Shown in pieces: positions 11,925 through 22,290 of a stretch of 64,000 nt of DNA; within the stretch, counting starts at the first letter, position 1; each line of letters starts with the position of its first letter. The stretch covers positions 3,591,918 through 3,655,917 of the forward strand of contig NW_006921536.1 in assembly GCF_000340215.1 (NCBI RefSeq), read 5' to 3'. The notes beneath the pieces were generated by a model. It saw nothing but the letters and a program-made list of their open reading frames with translations. It was not told the origin of the DNA and searched no databases. Both the position numbers and the translations under genes were made by a program. The DNA is from Pseudocercospora fijiensis CIRAD86. Its lineage: Eukaryota > Ascomycota > Dothideomycetes > Mycosphaerellales > Mycosphaerellaceae.

Positions 11925-13292
11925 TTACTCTTTTTTCGAAGGACCGATAGGGGTAGCATTAGCGGCTAAAAGGTGCTTATAGTACTCGGCGGTAGTACGG
12001 TCGATTCGGGCCTAGTCCTTAGGTTTGTCGCATTGGCCTAGTAGATAGCTAGTACTATTACAATTAAAGCACTTCAATCCGGTTAGTAGACTGCCGTAGC
12101 TGTTATTGCTGTTATTAGCCGAGCGGTTAGTATTATAGGGATACGAGCCCCTTCTACGGCCCCTATCGCGGCCTCCTCTATATAGCCGCCGGCTACGGCC
12201 CCTTCTACGGTCGTTGTTACTATTCCTATTGTTAGTATTGTTGTCTTAGTAGGAACCTTAATTTCCTCCGCGGCTACGGTTGCTACGGTTGCTAGCAGGT
12301 CGGATCCTTAATTCTAGTCGTTACTAGAGCTAGATAGCTCGTTTAGCTGTTTCTACCTCGACTATAAATTGAATACGTGTTAGGTTAGCCTGTTTAAACA
12401 CACGGCGGCGGTCTAATTCAAGGACCAATTCCTATCGCAATTTAGGGCGTATTTCGGAGATCTATATAGAATTAGTTTTAGCCGGAAGGTCGTCCTCGAG
12501 GGTCTTTAAATAGGCTTTAAATAAGCGAGCTAATTAATCGGTCTTTTACTTAGCTCGAAGGTACTAGTCCTAAGCGTATTGTTGCCTTAGTATAGGGTTT
12601 CTAAGGGTGTCTAGTATAATAGTTTTATAGGTCTGCTACTAAATAGTAGTCTAGTCGTTAAGGGACTTAAAATAGTTATCCTAGGTGCGTTCTAGGTCGC
12701 TATTAATATACTGCATAGCATAGACGACTAGTAAATAGTCGTCTAGTAGAGCCCTTAGTACGTTTCGCTAGTTAAGCTTATAGTTACGAATGTAGTCGTT
12801 GTACTGCTTTCGACTAGAGCTATCGAACATAGTATAGTCCTTAAGTTTAGTATCCTTCTTTTATACGGAAGGTCCTACTACTAGTTCTAGTCTAGTAGTA
12901 GTTATTAGGGCTTCCTATAGGCGGCGAATCTCGAGGAGATTATCCTTTAGCTATTGTTCTTAACGTAGGGCAGTAAGCCTATTTTAAGTAGCTTCTTAAA
13001 GTCTCCCTACTAGTTAAGGGCTAAAGGCTAGCTAGCTATATCGTCGATTAACAATGTTGCTAAGAATGTCGTTAACAGGCAATTCTGGATTATTACCTAG
13101 AATTATAGGTTCTTCTTTAGCAGGCCCTCTAGTAGGCTCTTTAGTAGGAGGCACTTTAGTAGGTGCTTTAGTAGGCACTTTAGTAGGCACTTCGGTAGGC
13201 ACTATACCACTAGTGTTGTTATTGCTAGCGCTGCTAGCGGCGCCGCGGTTGTAGTTTCGTAATAAACCGGCTATTATAATAAGGGGTAGCAT
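11925..13292 (-). pseudogene. Gy1-A gag with CCHC zinc knuckle
   Basis: A 455-codon frame starts at a real ATG (13,292-13,290, MLPLIIIAGLL) and ends at a TAA (11,927-11,925) shortly after PSKKE. An N-terminal PTK/PTE-rich repeat lies at about 13,120-13,210. A CFNC...QC zinc knuckle at about 12,030-12,070 has its histidine position read as Tyr, as expected from CAC to TAC by RIP. Gag is in a different frame from pol, so a frameshift or an overlap would be needed for a fusion. Stops inside are TAG/TAA only. Confidence 0.8.
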
Positions 13293-13549
13293 TAATAATG
13301 TATTGTTAGCCCCTAAGATGCGGATATAGCGGAATTAGTAGATATCGGCCTAGTATGCTTAACTCAGTGTAATAGGCCGTATAGAAGGCCTTGCTTAATA
13401 ATTAGTACGGTTGTTTCGATAGAATAGTACGTATAGGTCCCGTTCTTCGGGCGCAATATAGTTAGATTAGTCTTATTCGTAGCTATACCGCTAAAAGCTT
13501 AAAACAAGGACTATCTAGCTACTACCCTTAAAGGGTAGATCGAATACTA
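13293..13549 (-). other. Gy1-A leader and primer-binding region
   Basis: This 257-bp leader lies between the 5' LTR and gag. Directly after the LTR the sense strand reads TAGTATTCGATCTACCC, which would be TGG-initial before RIP and so fits a tRNA primer-binding site. The tRNA is not identified. A short inverted repeat ACCCTTTAAGGGT follows. Confidence 0.5.
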
Positions 13550-13745
13550 TATAAGAAGGGTATATTAGCAGGTAGATAGGGTAGTAGTAGGTACGAGTAG
13601 TATTCGATAAGGAACTAGGAGGAGAGGGAGGAAGGCAGGCAAGTTAGCCTATTGCTAAGTGCTAAGCCCTACCTAAGGCACTAAGACCCTAGCTTTACTC
13701 GGCCTAATTACATACCAATTACGTATAGCCTCTTTAGCCCTAATA
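13550..13745 (-). repeat. Gy1-A 5' LTR
   Basis: A 196-bp LTR paired with 6,691-6,886 and followed by the GTTAG duplication. Confidence 0.92.
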
Positions 13746-13750
13746 GTTAG

Positions 13751-15625
13751 TAGTAGGGTCTTCGTTAGGCTAGTTACTAGGTTAGTCGTCGGCAGTAGGC
13801 CTAGTAATTACTAGTATAGCGTTAATATAGAAGGCAGTAAAGAAGGTACGGTTAATAACCGCGTCGACATCCTCTTTTTCTATTATCTCGGCGATGTCCT
13901 CTTCTATAGCAGGCCTTCTAGAAAGGCTATCCGGTCTAGTATGCTTCTTACTAGGAACACAGAAGACGTCGAAATTAAACAAATAGATCTAGGTAACCTA
14001 CCGAGCTATCGTAGAGTTAGGTAGGTCGGAGGCTATACGGTTAAGTTAATAGACTAGCGTCTAAGCGTCGACTTCTAGGCGAAAGAATACTCTAAAGAGC
14101 TAAGGTCGGAACTTCTTAAGAGCCTTATAGATACTAAGGCACTCTCGCTTACTAGTATCGTATCGGGCCTCGATAGGTTTCTATAGACCGGACTCGTACT
14201 AGATAGAGTAACGTAAGGAGGGCTCCTTACGATTATACTATATTAGTATCTCGCCGTAGCCTTCCCCGCTCGAGTCGATAGTAACAATTAGTAGACCTAC
14301 GCCTTCCGAGTAGTTAATAGAGGTAAGCGTAGGCGCGCTAACAAGTGCCTTAGTAACCTTGTCCTTAGCGGCTTAGTAAACGGAGGTCTATTTAAACTCT
14401 GCATCTTTCTTAAGTAAGGCGTATAGAGGCTTATATACTAACGCAAAGTTTTCGACCTAGATACGGAAGTAGGAGACTACTCTAAGCTAGATCCGGACAT
14501 CTTTCTAATAGGTAGGGTCTAGCTAGGATACAATCTTTAGGACCTATATATTATTAGGATAGCGGCCGTTCTTATTAGTAACAAACCCGACAATGTTTAT
14601 ACGCTTATATAGGAGCTAAAGCTTTTTCTTATATACTATTAAGTTAGCCCGCTCTAAGTCGTAGAGGACACTATCGAGGTTCTGGATATATTTAAGAAAG
14701 AACCTCCGAATGCTAGGCTCTACTTCTTCGTTATTATACCTAGTTTTAGGGCCTTTAATGCCGATATCGTCGAGGAAAGGCATCGCAGTATAAGAAATAT
14801 AAGCCGCGAGGACTTAGTTTATAATACGTACGAACTAGGCTACTAAGTTAGTCGCCCCTTAGGGAAGAGTAGTTTGTCTATATAGTCTAAGAGGCGTTTC
14901 GAAACTAGTTAGGTCTCTACTATTAGGGTAGAGAGGTATCTAGTCGTAGCCCGAGAACACATTAACTAGTAAGGCTACTATATAGTTAGTAAAGGCTTCT
15001 AAGAACCTATTAGTCTCCGGAGGAAGATTAGTATCTCTAATCGTAACTGCATTAAACTTCTAGGTAGCGTTAATTAGCCGATACTTCTTTAGTTCCCTAG
15101 GAGCTATCTTCTTCTAAACTAGGAAGTATAGATTGCGATACGAGGCATAGGAAGGCTCTAAGGTGCTAGCCTTTATACGCTGCCGTATTATGTCCTTAAC
15201 TATACCTCTTAGGCTTAGGTTTAGCTTAAACCCTAGGTAAGCCTAAGGCTTATACTCGATCGTTCGGATCCTCTATAGAGGGGTAACCTCCGGGTTAATC
15301 CTGCCTAGATACGTAAAGTTATATACTAATACGGCTTCGCGGTTGTATAGAAGCTCGTATAGCAAATCTAGTTTAAGATCCGAAAGCTCGATACTAGGTT
15401 TGATATTCGCTAGTCTCTCCGGCGTTAGCCTCGATCCCCTAGGAATAGTAGAGAACTTTTTAGTAATATATCTCTAGTCGTATAGACTATCCCTAGGTAT
15501 TAATATCGCTTCGCGGTTAAGGCACTTTTGTCGCTAGTTAGGATTTCCGCTAGGATTAGACCTATCGGTTATATATACGCTACCCTTTATAGGCTTAATC
15601 TTATTAGCTACCCTCTTGTATAGGG
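13751..15625 (-). pseudogene. Gy2 pol, 5' part: reverse transcriptase and RNase H
   Basis: The frame is continuous from about 15,600 to the Gy1-A junction. It carries RT motifs: KKYRLINA (about 15,085), a QIPL-type motif B, an FLDD catalytic box in PFLDDIGIKGP (about 14,755-14,790), and a thumb. The RNase H stretch ends in the typical NFDVFCVPSKKHTRPDSLSRRP region (13,900-13,980). Stops are RIP-type. It is in a different register from the gag-protease frame upstream, so a frameshift lies near 15,630-15,700. The distal part is at 5,012-6,690. Confidence 0.82.
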
Positions 15626-15659
15626 TATATATACTAACCGCTCGTAATACCCGAGCCCT

Positions 15660-18600
15660 CTCTCTTTAACGTTAGGCCCGGAGATTAGCGCAATAGAACA
15701 GTGCGTAAACTTTATTAGAAGTCTCCTTAAGTTAGTAGGTATATAGCTAGTAATCCTAATTTATAATTCCGGCGAAAACGTTAGATTCCTAATAATACCC
15801 CCGGGATAGCATTCGATCGGCGCTCTAATTAGTTAGTTCGGATTCGGGCTCGGGTATATCCGCTTCCGGCGGCGATAATTGCGATAGTATTATTACCGAG
15901 ATTCGTATACTAGGTTATCGTTGCCGTATTATTATACTCGCTATCGCCTCGAGCATTCGTCTCCTTAGTATAGAGCTTAGAAACTTGCCTTAACGTACGG
16001 AGCGGCGTACCTCTAGATATAACCTATTTAAGCTATACTAACTTATAGCGCAGATTGCCGGTCTTATAACCGCGCTATAGCGTTTCCCGAAGAGCGTTTA
16101 GAAGTAGCAAGGATATCCTCGTAGGACTTGTAGCTAGTATTTCCGATATAACTAGTAAATACGACTCGGTTACCCTTCTAGTTAGCGATAGTTCCTTCCT
16201 AGGAGCTATCGTTGCAGTTGCGCTAGACACCCCGGGTTATACGAGACTATAGTCGACCTAGAATAATTAGCGTATTCGGGTTAGCGGCAATCTAGAAGGT
16301 AAAGGAGAAGCATATGCCGAAAGCGTCTACTATAACATTATAGTAGGCACCTACTAGCGTAACCTTTCTATTTACTCCCTATATACTAAGGGAAATATCT
16401 CTATTTATTAGTAGTCGGAGCTGTTTAGCCTAGCGCTTACTTATAATAAGTAACTCTAAACTATTATTAAGCATTACTAGCAACTACTAACTATAGCTTC
16501 CGATAGTAACTTAAATATAGATAGTAGGAACGACGGCGAAGGAACGGGTAACTGCGGAAAGGTCTATATTATTAGGGATAGAGTAAAGTTCCTTAGGTCG
16601 AGGAGGTCCTACTCGACCGATTTATTAGCTAGTAAATCGGATAGCCTTAATAGAAACTAAAACCGAAGTAGGGTCGGCATTATTACTATCCCCTCGGCCT
16701 ATCTCCTTAATCCCCTCTTCGTTAGCATTATCGATAGTCTCCTAGCTCTCGTAGGTTACTAATTCGCCTTCTACTAACTCTTAGGTACCTAAAAATTTAG
16801 GAAGGAACTATAGGGAAGAGACGTCGATATAGTCCTCTTGCCCCTATTTACGTCGGAGGGCTATAAGGTCTTTTATAAAGGTAGCATCGTTAGGAATCCG
16901 GCTCTAGAATAGGTTAGTAGGTAAACCGTATACTAGAAGCTCTCCTATAGATACGTTAGACTTAAGGTCTAGGAACTATAAAGCCTAGAAGAGAGTATTT
17001 GCCTTTATATCGTAAGAGTTAGTAGGCCCGGTACCGTACTTCTTTATATACCTATTAAAGCGAAAGCTCTTTAGATCGGATAACTTCCGCTTATAGGTAG
17101 GTAGGTTAGCTAGACCTAGGGTACTACTAAGGTCGGTAGTATCGTCCTCTATATCGATATCGGGAGTCTCTAGTACCTCCGGAGTAGCTATACTAGCTCG
17201 AGTTATACGGTCTTTAGCTGTCTAAAGAGTCTTAGTCTTAGCGACTAATTCTCGCTATTTCTTAGCCTTATCGGCTGCCTGTTTCTTAAGTATCCTAGTA
17301 GGGGCTGCCGCACTAGGGCGGATAGGGTTCTACGGGCTCTTACCCTTGCCCTAGGACTAGGTTTAGGACCTTATAGTAGCGTAGACATCTACGCTGTTCT
17401 TAGTAACCGCGTAAACATTAGTAACTGCGTCCGGGTCCTAAGAAACAAAGTTAACTTTAATAGGCTTAGTAGTACCGTTACTACTCCGCTCCTTAACCTG
17501 TTTTGCCCTAACCTTCTAAGTTTCTCGTTTAGCAATAGCGGCGAGGGTACTGTTCCTAGTATCCTTAAACTCGATCTTGCTACTATACTTCTTCTCTAGA
17601 AGACTCCTAAGTTAAGGTAGCTTCGGGGCTCTACGATCCTACTCGAAGTTAATCTTATCGCCGGTATCGGTATAGTAGAACCGACTATCTACTTATATAA
17701 CAAGCTTCCTTTTAAGAAGCTCTTTCTAGATAGGGTAGTCCGATTAGATATATTTAAAACCGCCGTATATCTAGCACTTGCTATCCAAGTTAGAATAGAT
17801 CTTCCGTATAGCGTAGACGTTAACTAAAGGGGCCTTAGGGTAGTTAGGATCGGAAACCTAGTAGACCGGTAGTATATCCTTTAGTATACTAGTATTAATA
17901 ACTTCCCTAACTCGCTATAGTGCTTTCGTATTAAGGTTAAGTTAGGCTAGGGATTTAGCTAAGTCCGCGACATCCTAAGAGTGTTTAGTAATAGTAGGAG
18001 TTACGGTACTAGGACCGCTTTACGATTTAGGAAGAAACTTAGGTCCTCTACTTCCCGAGGCGTCGTTCCTTACCTAAGCTAGGTTATTCCGGTCTTTACC
18101 GTAAATAAACTTCTTCGCATCGGTAGAGCTATTAATGTCGTCCTTAATAGCCTCTAGGACCTCTTTATACTTCCTAAAGGTCTTAGGATTAGCTTCGCTA
18201 AGCTTATAGCGACGGAAGATACGCTTAGCTATAGACTACGGCAACCCTTTAAGGAGCAGCCTCGTTCTTTAAGAGTTCTCGAGGTCCTACTAGTTAATGC
18301 CGTCCGCTAACTTAACAAACTCGCGGACATACTCCTTTAGGTCGTTATCTTCGGTGCGCCTCTCTATATAGAGGTTCTTAAGCTACGTACGACTGCCTTT
18401 AATATAGCGGCTATCGCGATCCCGATACTCCCTTATAAAGGCCTGCTTAAAGACCTCCTAGTTAGTATCGGACTTATCGTCCTTTTCTAGGTAGCTAACT
18501 AGGGTTCTAAGGGTTCGGTAAAGCTCCGTAATAGTAGTCCTCGTAAGGGACCGGACCTTGTACTAGTCCGACTCCTTTTCGAGCCTATACTCGGCTAAGT

Positions 18601-18724
18601 TGTCCTTAAAGCGTTCTACGTACGCCGTAGCGTTCTACTCTTCGAACAAAGGGTTTCTACCGCTTCCTAGCTCTAGTAGGCGACGCCTGTTTTAACGGAG
18701 AAGCTTAGTTTGCCCTTAGATCAT
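15660..18724 (-). pseudogene. Gy2 gag-protease
   Basis: A frame starts at ATG 18,724-18,722 and stays readable for about 1,000 codons. It covers a capsid-like helical N-terminal half, a degenerate knuckle region (CxxYGGFKYI context, about 17,760-17,800), a charged linker and a retropepsin-like segment (about 16,260-16,560: VTIGSYS, later TLIILGRL, which matches the usual ILG motif). The D-S/T-G triad is not clear after RIP. It runs out near 15,660 past a GC-centred palindrome at 15,788-15,813, and the RT frame then takes over. Confidence 0.7.
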
Positions 18725-19718
18725 TTTTATAACGATATTGTAAAGAGCCTCGGGCGTAGAAGGCTCGATAGCCCCTAGGTCGATAGCGCTTATAATAACT
18801 AGTCGTCGCCTAATTTCTTCGTTAATAGGGTTAGGTACGTTTTTAGATTCCGAAGATTCCGCTAATTCGTAATACTCGCTTTCGCTAGAGCTTATTCGAT
18901 TATTATAAAGTAGTTGAAATAAAATGCTATAGGAAAGTGTTTTTAGTATATATTATAGGTTTGGTTTGTTTCGATGTTGCTATGCGAGAAAATAGTATAC
19001 TAGGCTGTTTTCTTCTAATATTACCCCTAGGGTAGTATTAGAATTTAGCCTCCTAGGGGTCGCCTAGACACTACTAGGAGCTTTAAATTAGTAAACTTTA
19101 GATAAAAGCCGCTCGGAGAAAGGAACTGCAATCTCTATTTATACCTAGATCCTAGAAACTAGCCCCTTTACTAACCCTCGTTATCTCCTTTAGCTAGGTA
19201 GAGGGGCGGGAACCTTCTTTTTCTAGTAGAAGGCTAAGCACTATCCGAACGAGGCTACGAATCCCGAAACAATCTACCCTAATTAATAGGGAAACTATCT
19301 AGGCATCCGACCTATAATCTAGAAATTGCTATCGTATTAATAGTCTTAGCGGGGCCCGCTAAGGTCGACAGGTAATTAATCTATCTCCCCTTTTAGGCTT
19401 AGCGGTAGCTTATCTCGAGCAAGCGGTACTAAATAGGTCTTCGACCCGGAGCCGAGTCCTTAGAAACTAGCTATAGTTATAGACTAGGCCCTAAGCTGTA
19501 ATAGTCCTAAGGGTTTGTAGCTTTTTAGGGTTAAAGCGATGCCCTCGTTAAGAGGTTTCTCTGCTTGTCGTAATAGCCCCTTAAGATACTTCGGTATCGT
19601 CCGTATCGTAGGCTCTTATCGTACCCTCGCTTCGGTTATAGCTATTCGTGCCTAGAGACTACCTTTAACATACCTAAACCTGTTAGATATAAAGAGATAG
19701 CCCTACCTTCGGCTCTAA
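18725..19718 (-). other. Gy2 5' leader with primer-binding site
   Basis: A leader of about 1 kb without a convincing ORF lies between gag and the 5' LTR. Next to the LTR the sense strand reads TTAGAGCCGAAGG, which before RIP would contain TGGAGCCGA, a plausible primer-binding site for a tRNA ending TCGGCTCCA. A GC-centred palindrome at 19,012-19,044 resembles those at the element's ORF junctions. Confidence 0.5.
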
Positions 19719-19996
19719 TAAAGGACGGAAACTAATACTACTACTACTACTAGTAGCAATAGTATAGGCAACCGAGGGTAATATAACCTATAGCAATATA
19801 GGCAGCTATATTTAGCAAGATAGGATAACGAGACTGCCGCTTAGGCTAGTAACTAGAGCCCTGCAATATAGGCATTATAGAAGTGTAATATAAACAATGT
19901 GCTATACGAGGTTAATAATCTGTCTACTCTATAGAAGGAGGCCTCTTATATAGGCTTAAAACTAGCCTATAGGTATAGGGCCGGTTACTAGCTAAT
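19719..19996 (-). repeat. Gy2 5' LTR
   Basis: A 278-bp LTR that matches 665-942 and is followed by the AGTAT duplication (19,997-20,001). The sense TATA box is conserved. Confidence 0.88.
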
Positions 19997-20001
19997 AGTA
20001 T

Positions 20002-20859
20002 CTAGCTCGTTCTTCTATAAACTACTAGATATAAAAGACTCTAACGCTAACGCTATAACCCTCGCGAGGTAGATAACTAAATAGGTAGCGCCCTTCGTTA
20101 ATAGCGACCTTAAGCGCTAGAATTCCCTTTAAAACGATACCTACGTAATAATAAGAGCGCTCTATAACCGACTCGGCGATAATCTACTTACTAAGAATAT
20201 AATCTATATATTCTACGGCTCGTATAGTATTTAGAAGGACTCGTACCTACCGTTCTATAGCGATATGCTCCGCGAAGCGGTATACGTGCCTTATTTAAGA
20301 GGTCGAAGAAGGCTTATAATATTCTTAAGGCTTTTACTAAGGATAATAAGGCTATCTTAAGGGCATTTTCTATCGCCTATATTACTCGCTAAGGTTTATA
20401 CTATACTATAATATATAGTCTATTTGTAGCAATAGCCTACCTTTAAGACTACGTAAGAATTATAGCTTAATAGCTATTTAGAGGCTCGAATAGTCGTCTA
20501 GTAAAGGGAGCTTCTACTACTCTTAAAACTATTAATTTACCTCTATTCTAGAGCCGCCTATAGAGCCTATATATACTCCTTTAGCTTATTAACAAAGTAT
20601 AACTTATTAGTAAGAGCGATACCTTAAAGGTTAGTAATATCGTACCTCGCTAGTAGTGACTACGTTATTTAATATAGTAGGCGCGCCTATCTTATAAAAA
20701 GGACTTACTATAGCTCTTCGACCTCCGGTTTACTAACTAGACTTTATCTATCTACTAGGTAGTATACTCGCTATCTATTACTAAACTAGTAGTTTCTCGA
20801 GACTTTAGCGACCGCGAAGAAGAATGCCGCTCTACCTTCTAATTTCTTTAAGGGCTATT
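20002..20859 (+). pseudogene. hAT-type transposase remnant, middle part
   Basis: The plus frame with codons at 0 mod 3 is readable from the Gy2 junction to the Gy1-B junction with only TAG/TAA breaks (FFYKLLDIKDSNANAI near the start, NFFKGY at the end). On its own this part carries no motif I can name. It joins in frame, across Gy1-B (6,756 bp including one duplication, divisible by 3), to a recognisable hAT C-terminus at 27,611. Confidence 0.6.
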
Positions 20860-21056
20860 TGTAAGAAGGGTTATATTAGCAGGTAGATAGGATAGTAGTA
20901 GGTATAGGTAGTATTCGATAGAGCTCTAGAAGGAGAAGGAGGAAGGTAGGCTAGTTAGCCTAACGCTAAGCGCTAAGCCCTGCCTAAGGCACTAAGACCC
21001 TAGCTTTACTCGGTCTAGTTATATACTAATTACATATAGCCTCTTTAGCCCTAATA
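20860..21056 (-). repeat. Gy1-B 3' LTR
   Basis: A 197-bp LTR whose outer end keeps TG (TGTAAGAAGGG on the plus strand). It is followed inward by the polypurine tract (reverse of about 21,059-21,070). Confidence 0.9.
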
Positions 21057-22290
21057 TACGCTTCCCTTCTAAAGGCCGCGCCCTCGTAGCCTAGCTATAT
21101 TCCAATCTCGACCTCTATTAATGCTAACTTAGTAGACTAACTAAGCTGTCTAGCCGCGCTAAATTAAACGCTTAACTACCTAATTATGTAACTATATCAA
21201 ACCTTACCTTCTAATATAATGTCTAACTCTAACTGCGCTATCCTAGTATATAATAAAGTAATATATATCTATAAGAATTAAGAACTATCGACTAATTATA
21301 ATACGGGCGCGTCCTCCCTGCTATAATAGGTAGACGTATAAGGTATTATAGTACTGCCTCTATTCTAAGTAATATCGTTTCGAGTTCTTTGCGTCTACTC
21401 TAAAAGACCTAGAAATGTCCGCTTCTAAGGGTTTGTCCGTTTCCGAGGGATTGTTCTTATTATTACGAGGGCTATTATTTACTATCGTAGTTTTACTAGC
21501 CCTAATTAGTTAGGTTTAGTAGCCTTTAATTGTTAATTAATCTTATCTTTTCAAAAACGCAGTTCGTCTAGTTCCTATAAATAAAGGCTATTATAAGTAT
21601 AATAGTTAAGGTTCGCCTCGCTTAAAGGATTAGAAAGATCGAGAAGTAACCTATTATCTATAAGATCGACCCCGGCTAGCTTAGCTCTATATTTTTGCCC
21701 TTAGTTAGTCTATTAATCGTTTAACCTTTTTAGTCCCTAAGCCCTTCGAACGGCTTAACCCTTTTTAACCTAGTATCTTAGCCTTAGGCTATAGTATAGG
21801 TAAGGTTATTCTTATAGGTATAGCGATAATAGTAGGTAATATTAGCAATAGCGGCGCTAGCTGTCTTAGTACTAACTTTACCTTGCTTCTAATTTCCTTC
21901 TTCGACTAGTAATATACTTAGCAATACTATTACTAATATAGCCGCGCCGGCCGCGCCGTCCTTTAGTACAAGCGCGACGCCGTCGTTATTATTATTATTA
22001 CTATTTACGCGTACGCGCGCCGCCCTCGCCGACTGCCTAGGCCTCGAGGTCTCGATAGAATAAAGGAATAAGAGAGGGCGCTAAGAGAAGGGTTTTATAG
22101 GATACGCTAGTAAAGATATAGATTCCTTAAAAGGGTAGGCGATTAGTTAATAGTTATAGCGCGCTCGTTAACACTCGGTGCGCATTTACTATAGTAGTAT
22201 AGTCTTATTGTCCCTTACTAATAATTGCCTTGCCTCTAATTAGTTAGCTAACAGCACTCTAGGGGCAGCATTATTCCTAGGCGATATTAT
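21057..22290 (-). other. Gy1-B 3' untranslated region
   Basis: This matches the non-coding 3' region of Gy1-A and includes the GC-centred palindrome at 22,248-22,275. I see no gene in it. Confidence 0.6.

Larger units (their letters stand above)
6691..13745 (-). mobile_element. Gy1-A: full-length chromodomain Ty3/gypsy (chromovirus)
   Basis: The element is 7,055 bp with 196-bp direct LTRs and the 5-bp target duplication GTTAG at 6,686-6,690 and 13,746-13,750. Gag and pol are on the minus strand in the order gag (CCHC knuckle), protease, RT, RNase H, integrase, chromodomain. It is inserted in the pol gene of Gy2, between the RNase H end and the integrase zinc-binding domain. The five differences seen between its LTRs are all CA/TG-to-TA transitions. 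Gy1-B, the truncated copy at 40.6-44.5 kb and two solo LTRs belong to the same family. Confidence 0.93.
665..19996 (-). mobile_element. Gy2: full-length Ty3/gypsy LTR retrotransposon with an extra 3' ORF, split by Gy1-A
   Basis: Two direct 278-bp LTRs (665-942 and 19,719-19,996) bracket a minus-strand gag-protease, RT-RNaseH-integrase and a third ORF. The flanks are AGTAT at 660-664 and 19,997-20,001, a perfect 5-bp target duplication. A purine-rich tract abuts the 3' LTR and a tRNA-type primer site abuts the 5' LTR. Without Gy1-A and its duplicated 5 bp the element is 12,272 bp, long for a fungal gypsy. All 9 differences I count between its LTRs are CA/TG versus TA transitions, so RIP accounts for all LTR divergence. 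The element sits inside the decayed hAT-like frame. Confidence 0.9.

Noticed and set aside
13054..13254. Gly/Val/Leu-rich plus frame resembling a glycine-zipper protein (also 26,933-27,172)
   Set aside because: It is the antisense of the PTK/PTE repeat in Gy1 gag, present in both copies for that reason.
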